DNA of 64,000 bases from Pseudorhodoferax soli. Its GTDB lineage: Bacteria > Pseudomonadota > Gammaproteobacteria > Burkholderiales > Burkholderiaceae_C. Position numbers and translations under genes: made by a program. This document shows, piece by piece, positions 26,595-34,353 of this stretch (the stretch's first letter is position 1; the number at the start of each line of letters is the position of its first letter). The notes below the pieces were generated by a model. The model saw only the letters and a program-made list of their open reading frames with translations, did no database searches and was not told the DNA's origin. The stretch spans positions 534,787 through 598,786 of the forward strand of contig NZ_QPJK01000005.1 of NCBI RefSeq assembly GCF_003337555.1. The letters run 5' to 3'.

Positions 26595-27868
26595 AACGGC
26601 CTTGGTTCCTTTCTGGCTTCATCGAGCAGTTGCTGGATCACCTGCTCCGACTTCTCGTACGCGCCTTCACCGACATGGTGGAAGCGGATCTGTCCCCTGG
26701 CGTCGACGAAGTAGAGCGCCGGCCAGTAGTTGTTGCGAAACGCGCGCCAGATGGCGAAGTTGTTGTCCAGCGCGACCGGAAACGGCACGTCGAGATCGAC
26801 GAGCGCGCGCTGCACATTCGCGGTGTTCTTCTCGTAGGCGAACTCGGGGGTGTGCACGCCCAACACCACCAGGCCCTGGTCCTTGTACTTGCGATGCCAT
26901 TCGCGCACATGCGGCAGGGCATTGCGGCAGTTGATGCAGCCGAAGGTCCAGAAGTCGACCAGCACCACCTTGCCACGCAGGTCCTGCGCCGAAAGCGCGG
27001 GGGAGTTGAGCCAACCGACCGCGCCTTCGATGGGCGGCATCGCGCCCAGCACCGGCAGGTCGAGGCGAGGCACCGGCGCGGGCGCCTGCACGCGCAGGAA
27101 GCCGCCGGCCGGCATGGCGGCGGGGGCGCTCGCAGGCTGGGGCCGCAAGCGGTCGATCAGCCGCTGCTCCAGCCCGTTGGCGCCGGGCAGCGAGCGTTCA
27201 GCCAGGGTGCCGGTGTCCAGGCCGAGTGCGATCGCGGCGACGCCGGCGAGCACGGCCACGCCGACGGCCTTGCGCAGCCCTTCGCCGATGCCCATGGTGC
27301 GGCGCAGCGCGGCAAAGGTGCGCTGGCCCACCGCGAGCAGCACGGCCAACGCGCTGACGGCGCCCAGGGCGTAGGCCAGCAGCAACAGCGAGGTGTGGAC
27401 CGACGGGCCGTGCAGCGCGGCACCGGTCAGGATCAGGCCCAGCACCGGGCCGGCGCAGGGCGCCCAGAGCAGCCCGGTGGCGGCTCCGAGCAGGAAGGAG
27501 AGGGTGGCCGGGTTGCGTTCCCGGCCGCCGGGTTGCGACGCGGTGGCCGACAGCCGGTTGCCCATGGCCACCAGGGGGCGGGTGGCCAGCAGGGCCAGCC
27601 GCGGTGCGATGAGCATGGCGCCCATCGCGGCCAGCAGCACCAGCGCGGCGGTGCGGCCGTACTCGTTGGCCTGCACCGCCCAGTCGCCGACGAAGGCGCC
27701 CAGCGAGGCCACGGCAGCGAAGGTCAGCGCCATGCCGGCCAGCAGCGGCAGGCCGCTCGTGCGGAACGGTTGGTCGACCCGTGCGAACACGAAGGGCACG
27801 ACCGGCAGGATGCAGGGAGCGAAAAGGGTCAGCGCCCCGGCCAGGTACGACAGGATGAAATAGACCAT
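26591..27868 (-). CDS. CcdA/DsbD-like membrane protein fused to thioredoxin-like domain
   Basis: A 425-residue fusion. Residues 1-215 form a CcdA-type membrane domain with about six segments and the electron-carrying cysteines Cys19 (LFAPCILP) and Cys138 (WAPCAGP). A linker follows, then a periplasmic thioredoxin-like domain (about 270-425) with the active-site pair Cys311/Cys314 in FWTFGCINC. Such DipZ-like proteins move reducing power from cytoplasmic thioredoxin across the membrane. The next two genes are exported MsrA and MsrB, the first coupled by a 4-base overlap, so this protein most probably regenerates them. The linker AMPPIEGAVGWLNSP resembles a TlpA/DipZ C-terminal start. It lies 39 bases behind the MXKDX gene. 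Confidence 0.9.
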   Translation of the reverse strand: MVYFILSYLAGALTLFAPCILPVVPFVFARVDQPFRTSGLPLLAGMALTFAAVASLGAFVGDWAVQANEYGRTAALVLLAAMGAMLIAPRLALLATRPLVAMGNRLSATASQPGGRERNPATLSFLLGAATGLLWAPCAGPVLGLILTGAALHGPSVHTSLLLLAYALGAVSALAVLLAVGQRTFAALRRTMGIGEGLRKAVGVAVLAGVAAIALGLDTGTLAERSLPGANGLEQRLIDRLRPQPASAPAAMPAGGFLRVQAPAPVPRLDLPVLGAMPPIEGAVGWLNSPALSAQDLRGKVVLVDFWTFGCINCRNALPHVREWHRKYKDQGLVVLGVHTPEFAYEKNTANVQRALVDLDVPFPVALDNNFAIWRAFRNNYWPALYFVDARGQIRFHHVGEGAYEKSEQVIQQLLDEARKEPRPL

Positions 27869-27907
27869 GGGTGTCCTTGTGGCGGCGCTGGTGGGGCGGG
27901 GTTGCGC

Positions 27908-28174
27908 TTACGGCTTCATCGCGTCCTTCTTCATGCCGTCCTTGGCCATGGAGTCCTTGGCCATGCCGTCCTTGGCCATGGAATCCTTCTTCATGCCATC
28001 CTTGGCCATGGCGTCCTTGCCCATGGCGTCCTTGCCCATGGAGTCCTTCTTCATGCCGTCCTTGGCCATGCTGTCCTTGGCCATGCCATCCTTCTTCATT
28101 TCGTCGGCGGCGAAAGCCGAGACCGAGCCGATGGCGATGAAGGTGGCGAGCAGGGTGGTGGTGAGCTTGTTCAT
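27908..28174 (-). CDS. Exported pentapeptide MXKDX repeat protein (methionine-rich, MrpX-like)
   Basis: An 88-residue protein. Start MNKLTTTLLATF has AAGGA upstream; a Sec signal peptide runs to about residue 22 (SVSAFAA). From residue 26 to 85 there are twelve perfect five-residue units M(K/A/G)KD(G/S/A), then a final Met, giving 13 methionines at an exact spacing of five. The mature protein is only about 65 residues, so a fifth of it is Met; there is no Cys or aromatic residue in the repeat. On a helix the Met side chains would spiral slowly around the surface and be fully exposed. In Azospira suillum a comparable peptide (MrpX) acts as a sacrificial oxidant scavenger repaired by YedY1. The neighbours here fit that role. 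Confidence 0.88.
   Translation of the reverse strand: MNKLTTTLLATFIAIGSVSAFAADEMKKDGMAKDSMAKDGMKKDSMGKDAMGKDAMAKDGMKKDSMAKDGMAKDSMAKDGMKKDAMKP
27920..28099 (-). repeat. Twelve 15-bp in-frame tandem repeats encoding MXKDX units
   Basis: The 180-base tract repeats every 15 bases with small changes, mostly at the second and fifth codons. It lies wholly within the coding frame and does not break it, so copy number can change without a frameshift. Codon use is uniform (ATG, AAG, GAC), which indicates recent duplication or ongoing correction between units. Confidence 0.9.
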
Positions 28175-28252
28175 GGCAGTTGTCCTTGGGAGAGAGTCGA
28201 TGGTTTGAAAGAGCCGGTTCGTCATGAACGCAGCCGCACGTTTCGCAAGCGC

Positions 28253-28270
28253 TGAGGGCGGCTGCCCTCA
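28253..28270 (-). terminator. Hairpin overlapping the stop codon of the MsrP-like gene
   Basis: TGAGGGC and GCCCTCA make a perfect 7-bp stem with a 4-base loop, and the first three bases on the minus strand are the stop codon itself. It lies upstream of the MXKDX gene, so it could weaken read-through or stabilise the upstream message and set different levels for the two parts. No T-run follows. Confidence 0.4.
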
Positions 28271-29059
28271 ACTGCCTCCGAACCAGTTGTAGCCCTGGTC
28301 TTCCCAGTAGCCGCCAGGGTTCGTGTTGGTCACGAACATCGCCTGGATGTGTTTAGGGTTCTTGTAGCCCAGCTTGGTGGGCATGCGCAGCTTCATCGGA
28401 AAGCCGTACTTCGGGGGCAGCGGCGCGCCGTCGTACGTCAGCGCCAGCAGCGTCTGCGGGTGCAGCGCGGTCGGCATGTCGATGCTGGTGTGGTAGTCGT
28501 CGGCGCACTTGAAGCCGATGAACTTCGCGCTGGTGTCGGCGCCCACGCGGGCCAGGAAGTCGGAGAAGCGCACGCCGCCCCATTTGCCGATGGCGCTCCA
28601 GCCTTCCACGCAGATGTGGCGGGTGACCTGGTCGGTCTGCTGCATGGCGCGCAGTTCGGGCAAGGTCCACTGGCGCTTGTCGGCCACCAGGCCGGTCACT
28701 TCCAGCCGGTAGGCGGCTTCGTCCACCTGGCGGATCTCGTCTTCGCCGTAGTAGGCGTTGAACGGGAAGGGCCGCGTGATCATCGATTCGGGGTAGGTCG
28801 GCGCCAGTTGCGCGGGGTCGAAGATCAGGCCCTGCACCTTGTCGTTGAACTGCGAGATGCGGGTCAGCGCAGCCTCCACCCCGGCGTTGTCGCTGATGCT
28901 GCAGCCCGTCAGCATCGACAGGCCGCCCAGCGTCAACGTGCGTTGCAGGAAGGCGCGGCGCGCCGGTTGCTCGACGCGGCGGCCGATCAGGTGGCGGGCC
29001 TCGGCCAGCGCGGCCTGGGCGTCGACGCCGGGGAGCAGGGGGCGTTGCAGGATCTTCAT
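28268..29059 (-). CDS. Molybdopterin-dependent sulfite-oxidase-fold oxidoreductase (MsrP/YedY1-like)
   Basis: A 263-residue exported enzyme. After 30 extra residues the leader has PARRAFLQRTLTLGG, a Tat motif with Arg34-Arg35, followed by MLTGC53, a lipobox-like site, so it may be Tat-exported and perhaps lipid-anchored. RHICVEGWSAIGKWGG supplies the molybdenum ligand Cys150, and KYGFPMKLRMPTKLGYK is typical of the YedY/MsrP side of the family. MsrP enzymes reduce methionine sulfoxide in periplasmic proteins using quinol electrons from a heme membrane partner. The partner here is the cytochrome b upstream, whose stop codon overlaps this start (ATGA at 29056-29059). A sulfite or other sulfoxide substrate cannot be excluded. 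Confidence 0.88.
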   Translation of the reverse strand: MKILQRPLLPGVDAQAALAEARHLIGRRVEQPARRAFLQRTLTLGGLSMLTGCSISDNAGVEAALTRISQFNDKVQGLIFDPAQLAPTYPESMITRPFPFNAYYGEDEIRQVDEAAYRLEVTGLVADKRQWTLPELRAMQQTDQVTRHICVEGWSAIGKWGGVRFSDFLARVGADTSAKFIGFKCADDYHTSIDMPTALHPQTLLALTYDGAPLPPKYGFPMKLRMPTKLGYKNPKHIQAMFVTNTNPGGYWEDQGYNWFGGS

Positions 29060-29712
29060 GCCAGTTCCTTGGCGGTTTGTGCGGCGGGTGCCTCGCGGCC
29101 GGCGCGGCCGCTCAGCATGGCCAGCAGCGTGCGTGGCACCAGCGCCACCATGACCAGGTGCACCGCCACGAAGCCGACCAGGCCGGCCATGGCGACGAAG
29201 TGGATGCGGCGTGCGAACTCGTAGCCGCCGAGCAGGTCGCGCAGCAGGCCGAACTGCACCGACTTCCACAGCACCAGGCCCGAGAGCACCAGCACCACGG
29301 TGTCCAGCATCACGAACAGGTAGGCGGCGCGCTGCACGCTGTTGTAGTGGCGCGGGTCGGTGTGGGCCAGCGCACCGCGCAGCGCGGCTTTGGCGTCGGC
29401 CAGGATGCCGCGCAGCGTGAGCGGGAAGAACTTCGCGGCCAGCCGGCCGCTCAAAATGTTCAGCACCAGATAGACCAGGCCGTTGGCGGCCAGCAGCCAC
29501 ATCGCCGCGAAGTGCCATTGCAGCGCGCCACCCAGCCAGCCGCCCAGCGTCAGCGCCTTGGGAAATTCGAACGGGAAGAACGGCGCCGCGTTGTAGATGC
29601 GCCAGCCGCTGGCCACCAGCACCAGCACAGCCAGCGCGTTGAGCCAGTGGTTGGCGCGCATCCAGCCGGGGTGGATCGGCGCGGGGCGCTTGGAGGGTGT
29701 TGGGCTTGGCAT
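29056..29712 (-). CDS. Cytochrome b561-type membrane protein (YedZ1-like electron donor)
   Basis: A 218-residue inner-membrane protein with four to five hydrophobic segments. Histidines in RANHWLNALAVL, LQWHFAAMWLL, RRIHFVAM and FVAVHLVMVAL lie in membrane helices and are suitable axial ligands for two b-type hemes. It belongs to the cytochrome b/b561 family rather than classical YedZ/MsrQ. It probably takes electrons from quinol and passes them to the coupled molybdopterin enzyme. ATG 29712 is preferred to an upstream GTG at 29733; neither has a clear Shine-Dalgarno. It heads the minus-strand run 29712-25336, divergent from a two-component system. Confidence 0.86.
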   Translation of the reverse strand: MPSPTPSKRPAPIHPGWMRANHWLNALAVLVLVASGWRIYNAAPFFPFEFPKALTLGGWLGGALQWHFAAMWLLAANGLVYLVLNILSGRLAAKFFPLTLRGILADAKAALRGALAHTDPRHYNSVQRAAYLFVMLDTVVLVLSGLVLWKSVQFGLLRDLLGGYEFARRIHFVAMAGLVGFVAVHLVMVALVPRTLLAMLSGRAGREAPAAQTAKELA

Positions 29713-29748
29713 GGGGCGCAGTGTGGTGCGCACCCCCTCGCCGTTTCA

Positions 29749-29773
29749 TCACGGAATCTTCAATTAATCGTGA
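29749..29773. promoter_or_regulatory. Inverted repeat in divergent promoter region of repair locus and two-component system
   Basis: TCACG (29749-29753) and CGTGA (29769-29773) flank an AT-rich centre containing AATTAAT, in the 98-base gap between the cytochrome b and response-regulator genes. On the minus strand TTGTCA (29775-29770) is a fair -35 but the -10 at 17 bases is weak. CACAAT at 29797-29802 may be the -10 for the regulator gene. The site may bind the adjacent OmpR-type regulator. Confidence 0.35.
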
Positions 29774-29810
29774 CAACTCGGCGGCCGGCTTCCGCCCACA
29801 ATCCGGCCCC

Positions 29811-30548
29811 ATGGACACCCCCAAGCGCGTACTGATCGTCGAGGACGACGCCCACATCGCCGAACTGCTGCGCATGCACCTGCACGACGAAGGCTATGCC
29901 GTGACGCACGCGGCCGACGGCCATGCCGGGATGCGCGAACTGTCCCGTGGCCAGTGGGATGCGCTGGTGCTCGACCTCATGCTGCCCGGCGTGGACGGGC
30001 TGGAGATCTGCCGCGCGGCCCGGGCCATGGCCCGCTACACGCCCATCATCATCACCAGCGCGCGCTCCAGCGAGGTGCACCGCATCCTGGGCCTGGAGCT
30101 GGGCGCCGACGACTACCTGGCCAAGCCCTTCTCGGTGCTCGAACTGGTGGCCCGCGTGCGCGCTCTGCTGCGCCGAAGCGAGGCCATGGCCCGCAACGCC
30201 CGTGTGGAGGCGGGCCGGCTGGAGGTCGGCAAGCTGGGCCTGGACCCGGTCACGCGCGAGGTGCAGGTGGATGGCAGGCCGATCGAACTGACGCCGCGCG
30301 AGTTCGACCTGCTGCACTTCTTCGCACGCAACCCAGGGCGGGTGTATTCGCGGCTGGAGCTGCTCAACCAGGTCTGGGGCTACCAGCACGACGGCTACGA
30401 GCACACCGTCAACACGCACATCAACCGCCTGCGCACCAAGGTCGAGGCCGACCCGGCGCAGCCGCGCCGCATCCTCACGGTCTGGGGCCGGGGCTACCGG
30501 CTGGTGGCGGGCGAGTCCGGCGACCATGAAGGCGGAGACGCAGCATGA
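29811..30548 (+). CDS. OmpR-family response regulator
   Basis: A 245-residue regulator. The receiver domain (1-120) has the acidic pair in VLIVEDDAHI, phospho-acceptor Asp55 in LVLDLMLPG and the conserved Lys in DDYLAKPFS. The C-terminal winged helix (about 140-235) shows ELTPREFDLLHFF and VNTHINRLRTKVE, standard for OmpR/PhoB. The start MDTPKRVLIV fits family N-termini. It overlaps its kinase by 4 bases. Being directly divergent from the methionine-repair genes, it is the obvious candidate to control them, possibly in response to oxidants; this is inference. Confidence 0.9.
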   Translation: MDTPKRVLIVEDDAHIAELLRMHLHDEGYAVTHAADGHAGMRELSRGQWDALVLDLMLPGVDGLEICRAARAMARYTPIIITSARSSEVHRILGLELGADDYLAKPFSVLELVARVRALLRRSEAMARNARVEAGRLEVGKLGLDPVTREVQVDGRPIELTPREFDLLHFFARNPGRVYSRLELLNQVWGYQHDGYEHTVNTHINRLRTKVEADPAQPRRILTVWGRGYRLVAGESGDHEGGDAA

Positions 30549-32008
30549 GGTCCCCCGGCGCCTGGACGCTGTCGCGCCGCCTTTCGGTGGTGTTCGCCGT
30601 GCTGCTGCTGGCCTGCTCGGGCGTGTCGGCCTGGCTGCAGATGGCGGCCAGCGAGCGGCACGAGCGCGAGGTGACGCAGCGCCTGTCGCTGGGCCTGGCC
30701 GCGCACATCGCCGGCAACGCCGAGCTGATGCAGCGCGGCGGGCTCAACGCCGAGGCGGTGCGCGATCTGTTCGACAAGCTGATGGCCGTGAACCCGAGCG
30801 TGGAGGTCTACCTGCTCGACCCAGGCGGCCGCATCGTGGCCCAGGCCGCGCCGCCCGGGCACCTGAAGCTCGAACGCGTGAGCCTCGCGCCCGTGCGCAG
30901 CCTGCTGGCCGGTGCGCCCCTGCCGGTGCTGGGCGACGATCCGCGCGGCATGGGCCCCAAGGTGTTCAGTGCAGCGCCGCTGCAGGTCGACGGCCGCGCT
31001 GCCGGCTATGTCTACGTCGTGCTGTCAGGAGAAGACCGGGCGGCCATCAGCGCCAACCTCGCCGCGGGTTCGGCGCTGCGCACCACGCTGTGGTCCATGG
31101 CGGTGGTGGCGTTGCTCGGGCTGGTCGCGGGTCTGCTGGCCTTCCGCTTCATCACGCGGCCGCTGCGCCAGCTGACGGACGCGGTGCAGGATTTCGAGCG
31201 CGACGGCGTGGCGGCGCTGGGCCACGCGCCGGCGCTGGACGCGGTGGCGCGCGGCAACGACGAGATCGGCGTGCTCGGCCAGTCCTTCGTGCAGATGGCG
31301 CAGCGCATCGACGCGCAATGGAAGGCCTTGACGGCGCAGGACCAGCAGCGGCGCGAGCTGTTCGCCAACATCTCGCACGACCTGCGCACACCGCTGACCT
31401 CGCTGCACGGCTACCTGGAAACGCTGCGCATGAAGGCCGACCTGCTCGATGCCGACGAGCGCCGCCGCTACCTGGACATCGCGCTGGGCCAGAGCCGCAA
31501 GGTGGGCCGGCTGGCGCAGGAGCTGTTCGAGCTGGCCCGGCTCGAATACGGCGTGGTCAAGCCCGAGAAGGAACGTTTCGCGCTGGCCGACCTGGTGCAG
31601 GACGTGTTCCAGAAGTTCGAGCTGGCGGCGCAGGCGCGGCGCCAGCGCCTGGTGGCCGACATCGCCCCCGGCCTGCCGGTGGTGCATGCCGACCTGGGCA
31701 TGATCGAACGCGTGCTGACCAACCTGCTGGACAACGCCATCCGCCACACGCCCGAGGGTGGCGAGATCGCGGTGCGGCTGTTGCATGGCGACGCCGGCGT
31801 GCAGGTGGAGGTGGCCGATACCGGCCCGGGCATCCCGCGCGAGCTGCAGCCGGTGATCTTCACGCGGCCCGCCTTCGCATCCGGTGGCGAGCGCGGCGGC
31901 GGGCTGGGGCTCATGATCGTGCGGCGCATCCTGCAGCTGCACGGCAGCGACATCCGGCTCGAGCCGCGCGCTGGCGCGGGGGCCGTGTTCCGGTTCGCGC
32001 TGGACTAG
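30545..32008 (+). CDS. Sensor histidine kinase, partner of OmpR-type regulator
   Basis: A 487-residue inner-membrane kinase. Membrane segments at about 12-32 and 181-203 flank a periplasmic sensor domain of about 150 residues. A HAMP domain follows (ITRPLRQLTDAVQDFERD), then HisKA with His278 in FANISHDLRTPLTS. The ATPase domain has NLLDNAIRHTP, VADTGPGIP and GGGLGLMIV. The periplasmic domain contains methionines at MQRGG, KLMAVNP and PRGMGPK but no CxxC or heme motif, so how it senses oxidation is unknown. Start ATG 30545 overlaps the regulator stop (ATGA). It converges with a peroxiredoxin gene four bases on. Confidence 0.9.
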   Translation: MRSPGAWTLSRRLSVVFAVLLLACSGVSAWLQMAASERHEREVTQRLSLGLAAHIAGNAELMQRGGLNAEAVRDLFDKLMAVNPSVEVYLLDPGGRIVAQAAPPGHLKLERVSLAPVRSLLAGAPLPVLGDDPRGMGPKVFSAAPLQVDGRAAGYVYVVLSGEDRAAISANLAAGSALRTTLWSMAVVALLGLVAGLLAFRFITRPLRQLTDAVQDFERDGVAALGHAPALDAVARGNDEIGVLGQSFVQMAQRIDAQWKALTAQDQQRRELFANISHDLRTPLTSLHGYLETLRMKADLLDADERRRYLDIALGQSRKVGRLAQELFELARLEYGVVKPEKERFALADLVQDVFQKFELAAQARRQRLVADIAPGLPVVHADLGMIERVLTNLLDNAIRHTPEGGEIAVRLLHGDAGVQVEVADTGPGIPRELQPVIFTRPAFASGGERGGGLGLMIVRRILQLHGSDIRLEPRAGAGAVFRFALD

Positions 32009-32012
32009 GGTT

Positions 32013-32552
32013 CTACCGGGCCGCAGGCCGCTTGGCGGCCCACTGGCGCAAGGCCCCCAGCACCTTCTCCACGTGCTTGTCCGAGTTGAGGCTGGTGTAC
32101 TGGTAGGCCACGGTGCCGTCGGGCGCGATCAGGTAGGAGACGCGGTTGGCGTACTCGGGCTTGAGCGTGAGCACCGCGTCGTACGCTTTCATGACGGATT
32201 GGTCGGGATCGGCGGCCACTGCGAACTTGCCGCGGCACGCCGACACGGAAAAGCGCTTCTGCGTGTCGATCTCGTCGCGCGAGACGCCGATCACGCTGGC
32301 GCCGAGGGCCTTGAACTCGGGGATGGCCTCGGCGAAGTTGTGCGCCTCGATGGAGCAGCCTTCGGAGAACGCCATGGGAAAGAAGTACAGCACCACCGGC
32401 CCCTTGGCCAGCTCCTGGTGCAGCGAATACTGGAAGACCTGGCCGGCCAGTGCGGCCTGCGCCGAGAAGTCGGGCGCCTTGTCGCCCAGGTCGAGCGCGG
32501 CGAAGGCCGTGGAGGCGGTGCAGGCCAGGGCGAGGCAGAAAGCGGTGCGCAT
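32013..32552 (-). CDS. Secreted peroxiredoxin (BCP/PrxQ type)
   Basis: A 179-residue thiol peroxidase. The signal peptide runs to STAFAAL, so it acts in the periplasm. LGDKAPDFSAQAAL is the family N-terminus; FSEGCSIEAHNF carries peroxidatic Cys66, and VSACRGKF has Cys106, a possible resolving Cys. YFFPMAF and SRDEIDTQKRF are typical of PrxQ proteins. It reduces peroxides, using thioredoxin-like partners; the CcdA-thioredoxin fusion at 26591 could serve. The gene is convergent with the sensor kinase (4-base gap), which places a second periplasmic antioxidant enzyme beside the methionine-repair locus. Confidence 0.9.
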   Translation of the reverse strand: MRTAFCLALACTASTAFAALDLGDKAPDFSAQAALAGQVFQYSLHQELAKGPVVLYFFPMAFSEGCSIEAHNFAEAIPEFKALGASVIGVSRDEIDTQKRFSVSACRGKFAVAADPDQSVMKAYDAVLTLKPEYANRVSYLIAPDGTVAYQYTSLNSDKHVEKVLGALRQWAAKRPAAR

Positions 32553-32705
32553 CGGTGGGTCCCTTCGGCAAGTGCGGCTTGTGCGCGACAAAGCCATCCA
32601 GGGTGGGGCAGTGGCGCGCGAGCCGGCGCATGATACGGCGCCCGGCGTGGCGCTGCACGCCGTGGACCCGCGTCCCGTTCCAGTTGCTGCAACCCCTGTG
32701 CTGCC

Positions 32706-34295
32706 ATGAATCCAAGAAACCTCTGCTGGCGTCTGACCCTGGTGTGGCTGTGCGCCCTGTGGCTGGCCGGCTGCACCGCCTTGCCCGTGAAGCAGCCCGG
32801 CGACATGCCAGCCAGCCAGGCCATCGCGGCCGACGGCGACACCGCCCTGGGCCGCATTGCGCTGCGCTCGATTCCCGCGCCCGAGCTGTCGGGTTTCCGG
32901 CTGCTGCCATTGGGCAGCTACTCGCTGGACGCACGGCTGACGCTGGCCGAACGCGCGCAGAAGACGCTGGACGTGCAGTACTACCACATCCAGAACGACG
33001 AGACCGGCCGGCTGCTCATGCGCGCGCTGCGCGACGCCGCTGCGCGTGGCGTGCGCGTGCGGCTGCTGCTGGACGATTGGTACACCGGGGGAGAGGACCC
33101 GCTGCTGCTGGCGCTGGCCAGCCACCCGAACGTGGAATTGCGGCTGTTCAACCCGTTCTGCTGCGCGCGCGGGGCAGGGCCGCTGGCGCGCTTCGCACTG
33201 TCCTTCGGCGACTGGAACCGTGTCAACCACCGCATGCACAACAAGCTCATGGTGGCCGATGGCGCGATGGCGGTGGTCGGCGGGCGCAACGTGGCCAACG
33301 AGTACTACCTGCGCGGCGCGTTGGACAACTTCATCGACCTGGACGCCTTCGTGGTGGGCGCGGTCGTGGCCGACCTCTCGCGCATCTTCGACGGCTACTG
33401 GAACAGCGACCCGGTCTACCCGCTGCGGATGGTCGCGCGGACCCACGAGTCGCCCGAGGCCCTGCGCAGCATGTTCGAGATCGCCACCGGCGTGGCCATG
33501 ACGCAGCTGCCCGCCGCGCTGCCGCCCAACGACGTGCTGGGCTACGGCCCGATCCGCGAAGACCTGGACGCCGGCCAGGTCGGCCTCATCTGGGGCACGG
33601 CCATCGCGCTGGCCGACACGCCCAACAAGGTCATGGAGGCCAAGGGCATGCTGCTCATGAACAGCGTGACCTACAACGTGCTGGACGCCATGCGCATGGC
33701 GCAGGAGGAGGTGATCGTCTCCTCGCCCTACCTGGTGCCGGGGCAGCCCGGCATGGTCTGGCTGCGCGAGATGGCGGCGCGCGGGCTCAAGCTGCAGATC
33801 CTGACCAACTCGCTCGCGTCCACCGACGAGCCCACGGTGCACATCGGCTACAGCCAGTACCGGCCCGAGATGCTGCGCCTGGGCATCGACCTGTACGAGC
33901 TCAGCTCCAGCCGCGTGATGAAGAACAAGCGCCAGTCCATGCTGTTCGGCGCCTCGCAGGCGCGGCTGCACGCCAAGCTGGTGGTGATCGACCGCAAGAC
34001 GCTGTTCATCGGCTCCATGAACCTGGACCCGCGCTCGGCCCGCCTCAACACCGAGATGGGCGTCATCGTGCAGAGCCCGCAGCTGGCGCGCGAGCTGCTG
34101 CGGGTGATCGACATCGACAAGCTGCAAAGCGCCTACCGCGTGCGCCTGTCGGCCAGCGGCCGCTGCTGCGAGTGGCTGACCGTGGACGACGACCTGCAAG
34201 GCGAGATGGTGCTGACGACCGAACCCGATTCCAGCTTCTCCATGCGCCTGAAGACCTGGCTGCTCGCGCCCTTCGTGCCGGAGCAGCTGCTGTAG
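32706..34295 (+). CDS. Phospholipase D-family lipoprotein (cardiolipin synthase-like)
   Basis: A 529-residue protein. The signal ends in LWLAGC with lipobox Cys23. Two HKD motifs are present: HNKLMVADG near residue 178 with VVGGRNVANEYY after it, and HAKLVVIDRK near residue 422 with FIGSMNLDPRS after it. This two-motif layout and length match the YmdC/ClsC and related families that transfer or hydrolyse phosphatidyl groups. It may make cardiolipin or remodel envelope lipids from the periplasmic side. No partner such as YmdB is nearby. There is no convincing Shine-Dalgarno. ClsC itself is not normally a lipoprotein, so the gene symbol is withheld. Confidence 0.85.
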   Translation: MNPRNLCWRLTLVWLCALWLAGCTALPVKQPGDMPASQAIAADGDTALGRIALRSIPAPELSGFRLLPLGSYSLDARLTLAERAQKTLDVQYYHIQNDETGRLLMRALRDAAARGVRVRLLLDDWYTGGEDPLLLALASHPNVELRLFNPFCCARGAGPLARFALSFGDWNRVNHRMHNKLMVADGAMAVVGGRNVANEYYLRGALDNFIDLDAFVVGAVVADLSRIFDGYWNSDPVYPLRMVARTHESPEALRSMFEIATGVAMTQLPAALPPNDVLGYGPIREDLDAGQVGLIWGTAIALADTPNKVMEAKGMLLMNSVTYNVLDAMRMAQEEVIVSSPYLVPGQPGMVWLREMAARGLKLQILTNSLASTDEPTVHIGYSQYRPEMLRLGIDLYELSSSRVMKNKRQSMLFGASQARLHAKLVVIDRKTLFIGSMNLDPRSARLNTEMGVIVQSPQLARELLRVIDIDKLQSAYRVRLSASGRCCEWLTVDDDLQGEMVLTTEPDSSFSMRLKTWLLAPFVPEQLL

Positions 34296-34353
34296 CGCCG
34301 CACGCCGGCTGTGGCAGGATGCGGCGCGACCCCGCCTGCCCCCGGAGCCCCAT

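Noticed and set aside
27920..28099. Regular tandem repeats that could suggest a CRISPR array
   Set aside because: The period is 15 bases with no spacers and it stays in frame as MXKDX units; no cas genes are present.
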